This document shows positions 57,045-64,000 of a DNA stretch of 64,000 bases, one piece after another; positions within the stretch are counted from its first letter, which is position 1; every line of letters begins with the position of its first letter. This DNA comes from Ligustrum vulgare (taxonomy: Eukaryota; Streptophyta; Magnoliopsida; Lamiales; Oleaceae). The stretch is taken from contig OY743184.1 of the NCBI GenBank assembly GCA_963555705.1, forward strand, positions 26,312,639 to 26,376,638, written 5' to 3'. The position numbers were made by a program, and so were the translations under genes. The notes below the pieces were generated by a model. It saw nothing but the letters and a program-made list of their open reading frames with translations. It ran no database searches and was not told where the DNA came from.

Positions 57045-57194
57045 ATGGCCAACAACAGCAACTGCATCCAAGACATTAACGCAGCAAAGACGGAATGGAA
57101 GATCGAAGTTCGGATTGCACGCCTTTGGAAAGTACCTGACTTCAACCGGAGAGACGTGTGTGTTAGCATTGAGATGGTTTTGACAGATACACAT
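57045..57194 (+). CDS. RPA1-like single-strand DNA-binding protein, first exon
   Basis: ATG at 57045 and 50 codons to a consensus donor CAT|GTAAGT at 57194, phase 0. The residues WKIEVRIARLWKVPDF followed by SIEMVLTDTH match the start of the OB fold in plant RPA70-like proteins, including those carried by Helitrons, where they probably bind displaced single strands during rolling-circle transposition. Its position 690 bp inside a Helitron 5' end supports that origin. The next exons were not found: downstream there is a 2-kb tandem array and no clear OB-fold continuation. It may be a broken gene. Confidence 0.6.
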
Positions 57195-57244
57195 GTAAGT
57201 ACAAAGCACTTCTTTTGTAAGTATATGAACATGCTGAAACAGAA

Positions 57245-59320
57245 ATAAATGTACCTGAAAATGCTTAAAATATACTTACATGAGTAGAAATGTTAAATGC
57301 AGGCACAGGTTAATGAAATCTGAAAATGCTCATACATAAAATAAATGTACTTGAGAATGCTTAAACAAAATAAAATATGGATAGATACCTGAAGAAGTGC
57401 TTTGTACTTACATGATACAGATTTATTTCCTAACGAACATAAAAAAGGCTGGACATGGTAAAATGGAAAGAAGTACACATAGAATCTGAGATTGTATAAC
57501 TTATGTTTAAAAATGTCAAATGCTGGAAACTAGGCACAGGTTTATGAACATTCTTAAAAAATCTGAGATTTTATAACTTATGTTTTAAAATGTCAAATGC
57601 TGGAAACTAAGCACAGGTTAATGAACATGCTTAAACAAAAAAAAGCTGGACATGCTAAAATCTAATGAAAAGAAGTACACATACAATGTAGCAATTTAAA
57701 AAGGCTGGACATGCTAAAATGTGTGAGAAGTACACATACAATCTAATAAAATCTACCTTAGAGTAGAAATGTTAAATGCAGGCACAAGTTAATGAAAATC
57801 TGAAAATGTCAAATGCTGGAAACTAGGCACAGGTTTTTGATAATGTAACATTTCTGAAGATACTTGAAGATGCTTAAAATATACTTACATGATGCAGATT
57901 TTTTTTCTAATGAACATAAAAAAGGCTAGACATGCTAAAATGGAAAGAAGTACACATACAATCTGATAAAATTTAGAAATGTTACATGCTGAAAACTAGG
58001 CACAAGTTAATGAAATCTGAAAATGCTTAAACAGAATAAAATATGGATAGATACCTCAAGATGCTTAAAAAATGAAATGTTAAATGCAGGCACAGGTTAA
58101 TGAAATCTGAAAATGCTTAAACAAAATAAAATATGGATAGATACTTGAAGATACATGATGCAGATTTTTTTTCTAATGAATATAAAAAAGGCTGGACATG
58201 CTAAAATGGAAAGAAGTACACATACAATCTGATAAAATCTAGAAATGTTACATGCTGGAAACTAGGCACAAGTTAATGAAATCTGAAAATGGTTAAACAT
58301 AAAATAAATGTATCTGAAGATGCTTAAACAGAATAGAATAAAAAAGGCTGGACATGCTAAAATGGAAAGAAGTACACATACAATCTGATAAAATCTAGAA
58401 ATGTTACATGCTGGAAACTGGGTACAAGTTAATGAAATCTGAAAATGCTTAAACATAAAATAAATGTAACATTTCTGAAGATGCTTAAACAGAATAGAAC
58501 ATAATGCTGGAAACTAGGCACAAGTTAATGAAATCTGAAAATGCTTAAACATAAAATAAATGTATCTGAAGATGCTTAAACAGAATAGAATAAAAAGGTT
58601 GGACACGCTAAAATGGAAAGAAGTACACATACAATTTGATAAAATCTAGAAATGTTACATGCTGGAAACTAGGCACAAGTTAATGAAGTCTGAAAATGCT
58701 TAAACATAAAATAAATCTAACATTTCTGAAGATGTTTAAACAGAATAGAACATAAATGTACCTGAAGATGCTTAAATAGAATAAAGGATTAACAAATAAC
58801 TACCTTAAAAAGGCTGATTTATTTCCTAATGACGCTGATTTATTTCCTAATGAACATTAAAAAGGCTGGACATGCTAAATTGTGTGAGAAGTACACATAC
58901 AATCTGATAAAATCTACCTTAGAGTAGAAATGTTAAATGCAGGCATTTTCATAAAGTATATGTATCTGAAGATGCTTAAACAGAATAAAATATGGATAGA
59001 TACCTCAAGATGCTTAAAAATGAAATGTTAAATGCAGGCACAGGTTAATGAAATCTGAAAATGCTTAAACATAAAATAAATGTACCTGAAAATGCTTAAA
59101 CAAAATAAAATATGGATAGATACCTGAAGATGCTTAAAATATACTTTACATGATGCTTAAACAGAATTGAACATAAATGTACCTGAAGATGCTTAAATAG
59201 AATAAAGGATTAACAAATAACTAAATATATTCAGGCTGCCTAAATAGAATAGAACATAAATGTACCTAAAGATGCTTAAAATATCCTTAGAGTAGAAATG
59301 TTAAATGCAGATACCGAGGT
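57245..59320. repeat. Complex tandem array of about 200-bp and shorter units
   Basis: Recurring blocks in variable order: GGCACA(G/A)GTTAATGAAATCTG, AAAATGCTTAAACA(T/G)A, AAATGTACCTGAAGATGCTT, AATATGGATAGATACCT, AAAAAGGCTGGACATGCTAA, AAAGAAGTACACATACAATC and AATGTTACATGCTGGAAACT. Some units are near-identical (for example 58180-58330, 58335-58480, 58590-58740). A stray unit occurs at 59920-59990. It lies in what would be the first intron of the RPA-like gene. Confidence 0.88.
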
Positions 59321-59410
59321 TTGCATACATTGATGTTTAGGCACAAATAGTTGCAGTCATGCACAATTGTCTAAATATGCAATCTAAATTTAAAAACAAA
59401 AAAAATTAAT

Positions 59411-59640
59411 TTCAAGCTTCTATTTCGTTGCAATAGAAAATTACTAAGGTTTCTTGAGATGCACCATTTCTGGGAATGCCAGACATAGAAGACAACATAT
59501 TAGAACTTCTAAAAGAAATTTGAGATAAAACTCTATATTTCATAAATTCATTTGCATTCCAGATTCCAGCAAAGGAGATATTGCATTCAAGCAAAGGAGA
59601 TACTGCAGATCAGAATAAAAATATGATTGAGGTGATTCAG
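59411..59640 (+). repeat. Direct duplication, copy 1
   Basis: Same sequence as 60090-60368 apart from small differences: TTTCTTGAGATGCACCATTT, GACAACATATTAGAACTTCT, CCAGCAAAGGAGATATTGCA and GGTGATTCAGGTAAAAATTT are shared in order. Copies are about 670 bp apart. Confidence 0.8.
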
Positions 59641-60089
59641 GTAAAAATTTTCATTTCATAACTAAAATGGTGATTGCAGGTAAAAATTTTCAGGTAAAAA
59701 TATGATTGAGGTGATTGCCTGTTCTCCCACCCAAGACACTCCCGCCCATTTCAGTTCCAGCAAAATAATAACAGGAAAAAAAAAAACAGAAAGTAAAAGA
59801 TAATGCACCATTGCACAAGGTTAATTTGAATTTGAAATCTTTCCGTCATTATAAAACAAAATAGGACAACCTGTCATGCATTGTATATTGTGAAAATGCT
59901 GCTGCTGATTTTCTCCTAAAATGGAAAGAAGGTACACATACAATCTGATAAAATCTAGAAATGTTACATGCTGGAAACTAGGCACAGTTTATTATGTCAA
60001 CAAAAAGGCTGAAATACATCTACTTTCTGCCCTATAAAAATAGAGACTAATCTAAAACATGAATTAATTTCCAGTCAACCTTTGTACAT

Positions 60090-60368
60090 AACACTACTTT
60101 CTTGAGATGCACCATTTCTGGGAATGCCAAGACACAGAAGACAACATATTAGAACTTCTAAAAGAAATTTGAGATAAAACTCTTTATTTCATAAATTCAT
60201 TTGCATTCCAGATTCCAGCAAAGGAGATATTGCATTCAAGCAAGGAGATATTGCAGATCAGAATAAAAAACACAACTAGGAGTGCAGCAAATACAATAGC
60301 ATACACAGTGTCTGGGCTTAGCAAAACCAGAGTTAGAACTTGAGGTGATTCAGGTAAAAATTTTCATT
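60090..60368 (+). repeat. Direct duplication, copy 2
   Basis: Second copy, carrying an extra segment with GTGCAGCAAATACAATAGCATACAC between the shared blocks. A related GTGCAGCAAATACAATAGTA phrase recurs at 60637, so the extra segment is itself repeated. Confidence 0.75.
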
Positions 60369-60776
60369 TCATAACTACAATGCATTCAGATATATAGCAA
60401 TGTAGATGTGCAGTTCAGATTTAAATTAACATGGATGGGAACAAAAACAAAGTGCAACAACTATTTGAATGCCAAATACACAAATTTGGGGTTGAAGATA
60501 CACAAGAAACAACTTGCAAATATCTGACATTGTGTGAGAATTTATTCATTTCATTAAATAATTTTGCAGTCCAGATTCAGCTACACATATTTGCAAACCA
60601 GATTCAATCTAACATTCGTGGAAAGAGATACAAAAGTGCAGCAAATACAATAGTAATATGAGTATACGCAGAGAAAAGCGCAGGCTTAGTGTTGATGGAC
60701 ATCCGGGTTGGTGGAACTATCTTTCTTTATAAATATCTATATGTATATTATATGTCTGTTGAGCTTTACAAGCGTA

Positions 60777-62349
60777 ATGAATCCCATAAACAACACAGTT
60801 CTACACTTATTACATGATGTACATGATAATGCAGAACATGACACTGATGCCTCATGGACAATATCATCTACTGATTCCTATAAATGCACCAAACAATCAT
60901 GTCTAGACAAGGATATGTTATTAACCTCAACTCAACAGAGCACAAATGCTGCCAAACTGTTTACAAATGGTATTAAACTCATTTCTTCTGACCTTATCAA
61001 ATATTTACAAAACTTAACTTGCTTCCTGGGATGCATTACTATTAATTACTTAGTAGATTTCTATTATATATATATGTACAGGTTTGCATATTAGAGGAAA
61101 TACTGATAATAGCATCATAACAAGCAAAGCTTTAAGACCAGGCAGTCACATGCTCAATAATGGAATGCGAACCTCAGTACGAACACAATTTTCAAGTTTA
61201 GGCTTGGGAATACATAATTGTAGTACAAGTAAGTATTTTAAGTTTGGAAGTAAGTTTAAATGTATTGTAAATGTCATATTTTCACATGCTAATTTGTACT
61301 ATAATCTTTTGCTCATAACAATCTAGGTAATGTCAATCAAGCAAATCTTGAAAAGCAGAGATATGTAGTATCTGGAAATTCAGGTAAGTCTTCACATGCA
61401 CATATCATGTTGCAAGAAACTTGGAAAAGTGCTCAAAATTTATAATACTTCAAAATATTATCGCAGAGAACACACCATTTAATTCAAGAATATCAACTGA
61501 TTACGCAAACATTCCATATACTTCAAGTACGGAGAGGGCATCACGTAACTCAAGAAACACACAAGCAGAGCCACTAAGTGATATCACAAATGGTACAAGG
61601 ATCATTACAACTTCTATTTAAGTTTGATTGAGTTTGGATTCAATTATTATTTCCAATTATCTTTTGCATTATACTGTTTTGACAGCAAATGATGCAACAC
61701 CTGTTCGCCCCACCAGCAACAATATCATAGTATCACATGGAGTACAATATGTAGAAGACACGCCATATAGACCATTTACCAACTTGCCCCCTGGGAGGCA
61801 TTTATTAGGCAATGGAATCAGATCAACAAAAGCAAATTTTGTGACAAATGATAAACAAAATAAAGCAACTACAAGTGAGTTCATTCTGAAAATTAGATAT
61901 TGTCACGTGTCAATGTTACTTAAGTTATTTGTAATTCTGTTTTAGTTACAGTTAGTTTCATAAACTAATAAAATCAACTACATTGACATAAATGCAGGTA
62001 ATATGAATTCAAATGGATCACAAACTACAATGATTGAAGGCTGCGAAATTGATGGTATGTATCGAGAACTTAGATATTAAATATCATAAGTTCTCTGTTT
62101 AGTTATGTTATAAATATTTTTTTTACATCTCTATTGTAGAAGAGGTTGATATACAAGTAGATCATCCGTCAGTGGACTCTTTAGGAAATGGTAAGTTAAA
62201 ATTTTCCCATGTAAATTAATTGAAATGGTTTATCATGCATATGTATGTTAAGTGTTAAAAAATATTGAACATGAACAGGTCACGTTGTGACCAACACTAA
62301 TATATATAAATTTAACATAAGTAAAACAAGAACAAATCACAAAATATAA
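60777..62349 (+). CDS. Predicted eight-exon gene with all phase-1 introns (296 aa), unknown function
   Basis: Exons 60777-60969, 61082-61228, 61327-61383, 61467-61592, 61686-61874, 61998-62054, 62140-62190 and 62279-62349; 891 nt, ending TAA. All seven introns are 83-123 bp, GT...AG (mostly GTAAGT/GTGAGT/GTATGT), and all split a codon after its first base. The frame stays open through all exons. The product is Ser/Thr/Asn-rich, without a domain I recognise. Exons 2 and 5 share RPGSHMLNNGMRT / PPGRHLLGNGIRS; exons 3 and 6 are both 57 nt and begin N-V/M-N; exons 1, 4 and 7 end in Asn-Gly. SDITNG in exon 4 faintly resembles N-terminal parts of plant Helitron Rep/helicase proteins. The start could also be upstream (the frame is open from 60708), and exon 8 may be a false end. 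Confidence 0.5.
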
Positions 62350-62351
62350 TA

Positions 62352-62615
62352 TTTGCTCACTTTTGAAAATTGAAACGATGCAAATCCAATCTCAGATTCG
62401 AGCACCTCGAAAGAGTTCTAGACAAAGTATAAGCTTTGATCGTGTAAAAATAACTAAATGAAATAAAAAAGAAATTCTAAATAGAAAAAAAAAACAAGAA
62501 CTAACCACAAAATAGGTTCATTATTTTATAAATTGAATCGATGCAAAGCCAAACTCAGATTCTAGAACCTCGAAAGGGTTCTAGACAAAGTATAAGCTTT
62601 GATCGTTTACTGTAC
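62352..62615. repeat. Tandem duplication of about 170 bp
   Basis: Two copies share GATGCAAA(T/G)CCAA(T/A)CTCAG, ACCTCGAAAG(A/G)GTTCTAGAC and AAAGTATAAGCTTTGATCGT (about 62379-62441 and 62539-62606). Between them an A-rich segment. No coding frame supported. Confidence 0.75.
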
Positions 62616-62777
62616 AGAAATGAAATACAACCCACTCCATAATAATAAAAGTTCACATAAATGACTAGCAAGAATTATACACAATGCTAAACAAATAATA
62701 ATAGTTTAACATAAAAAATGTTACATGCATAACATCCAGACAATATAAAACAAAATAAACTCCTAATTCATATATAA

Positions 62778-63250
62778 AATGAGCTTCTTCAAATAACAAA
62801 ATGATCTTCTTCAAATATCAACTAATGATACACACGTTTCAAACAAGTAACATGGAAAATCTGAATAAATATACATACAAATAATTAACGTGCACGTCAA
62901 AAGTCATTTTTAGTGAAATACTTATCTGTAGCAGCAGGAATGACAAATTGCAATTGCACCACTTAGAACCAAGCACGTTTACCAAAGCTTAATATACTGA
63001 AGAAAACATAACATCGATCTTTAGAATGGATTTTCATTTAAATTTACGTGCATTAAATAAAAAATATGAGTCAATCAGACAAGCATTTTCAAGTGCTTAC
63101 CTGAATTTTTTGATGAAAATAGTTCTAAAACTTGACCTTCAAGGATATAAAGAGAAACACTGTCACATGCTTTGACCTGCAAAAGACAAAATGGCAATCT
63201 CTTCATCAACGAAAATGCAACAGATAAAAATTCATATAAGAACAATAGGG
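62778..63250 (-). repeat. Tandem unit A (about 490 bp) with terminal exon pair
   Basis: Minus-strand exon candidates: 63176-63101 (76 nt, acceptor TTTTGCAG, donor GTAAGC), reading VKACDSVSLYILEGQVLELF, and 62925-62897 (29 nt, acceptor GCTACAG), which in phase with it gives DKYFTKNDF and a stop. So the unit looks like the 3' end of a minus-strand gene. Intron about 175 bp. The protein family is not recognised. Confidence 0.55.
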
Positions 63251-63253
63251 AAA

Positions 63254-63740
63254 ATTCATATATAAAATGAGCTTCTTCAAATAACAAAATGATCTTCTTC
63301 AAATATCAACTAATGATAAACATGTTTCAAACAAGTAACCTGGAAAATCTGAATAAATATACATACAAATAATTATCGTGCACGTCAAAAGTCATTTTTA
63401 GTGGAATACTTATCTGTAGTAGCAGGAATGACAAATTCCAATTGCACCACTTAGAACTGAATACGTTTACCAAAGCTTAATATACTGAAGAAAACATAAT
63501 ATCAATCTTTAGAATGGATTTTCATTTATATTTACATGCATTTTAAATCAAAAAAATGAGTCAATCAGACAAGCATTTTCAAGTGCTGACCTGAATTTTT
63601 TTATGAAAACAGTTCTAAAACTTGACCTTCGAGGGTTTAAAGAGAAACATTGTCACATGGTATGACCTGCAAAAGACAAAATGGCAATCTCTTCATCAAC
63701 GAAAATGCAACAGATAAAAATTCATATAAGAACAATAGGG
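63254..63740 (-). repeat. Tandem unit B with the same exon pair
   Basis: Nearly the same sequence as unit A at a period of about 490 bp. The matching exons are 63666-63591 (acceptor conserved, donor GTCAGC) and 63413-63385 with the same stop. Differences are scattered substitutions. Confidence 0.6.
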
Positions 63741-63884
63741 AAAATTATTGCTATGATCCCTAAGCTATCTGAAATGTAGCAAGTACAATTTTTTAGCAAG
63801 TGTGTCTAATGGACTATTTGCTTCCATTTTGGGTATTAAAATTTATTATTTCACTAAAAAGACCAGTATAATGCAGTCGGAAAA

Positions 63885-64000
63885 GCATTTTCAAGTAAAA
63901 TACCTGAATTTTTCGATTAAAACAATTCATCAAACACGAACTACTAAGGTCATAAAGAGAAGCACTATCAGATGCTTTGACCTGCAACAGACAAAATGAA
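63885..64000 (-). repeat. Diverged third copy of the duplicated exon, at the window edge
   Basis: 63981-63904 aligns with the 76-nt exon (GTCAAAGCATCTGATAG... after a GTTGCAG acceptor; GTATTT donor) but is 78 nt and diverged in its second half. It may be the original upstream exon or an older duplicate of the gene, which continues beyond the window. Confidence 0.45.

Overview
The window looks like nuclear DNA of a dicot-type flowering plant. It is AT-rich, its one good host gene has plant introns and encodes a plant-specific transcription factor, and most of the rest is layered plant transposable elements. Nothing in it fixes the species. There are no bacterial genes, rRNA genes or CRISPR arrays. 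All calls come from reading the sequence; no database was searched.

Layout. 1-5,340 and 13,234-14,745 are two parts of a decayed endogenous plant pararetrovirus (Caulimoviridae): coat-protein end, movement protein, two protease-like modules, reverse transcriptase, RNase H, a fourth ORF, a promoter/poly(A) region, then small leader-side ORFs. Between the parts lie three SINE copies in alternating orientation (5,364-5,910) and a non-coding LTR element of the large-LTR Ty3/gypsy kind (5,913-13,233) with four tandem copies of its LTR/primer-binding-site junction. 14,746-34,277 is gene-poor: MITEs, a solo LTR with target-site duplication (TSD), a copia fragment split by a hAT-type element with a perfect 8-bp TSD, a composite SINE, a large inverted repeat whose left arm holds a second solo LTR, a plastid trnN fragment, a Myb/SANT-like remnant, a short Helitron with both ends visible, and a second hAT-type element.

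34,509-39,231 holds the one convincing host gene: a six-exon NAC transcription factor of the SOG1 (ANAC008) type, 390 codons, whose first coding exon is only 8 nt and lies in a tandem duplication that supplies a second possible first exon. 39,690-41,200 is a nest of hAT- and Mutator-like elements. 41,587-45,608 is a gag-only gypsy element with near-complete LTRs and a 25-bp minisatellite. 47,880-50,890 is a broken gypsy polyprotein on the minus strand, 50,930-52,491 a 5'-truncated LINE with a poly(A) tail, and 52,947-54,196 a hAT transposase pseudogene.

The last 9 kb is the least ordinary part. A Helitron-type end (55,008) lies next to a captured ELM2/SANT-protein exon. A second Helitron-type 5' end (56,359) is followed by an RPA-like first exon, a 2-kb tandem array, and a predicted eight-exon gene (60,777-62,349) in which every intron is phase 1 and the exons repeat in a three-exon cycle. 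At the right edge a minus-strand terminal exon pair is duplicated in tandem. The likeliest reading is an autonomous-type Helitron plus captured or duplicated host exons; the eight-exon gene is not recognised and is the best candidate for something undescribed.
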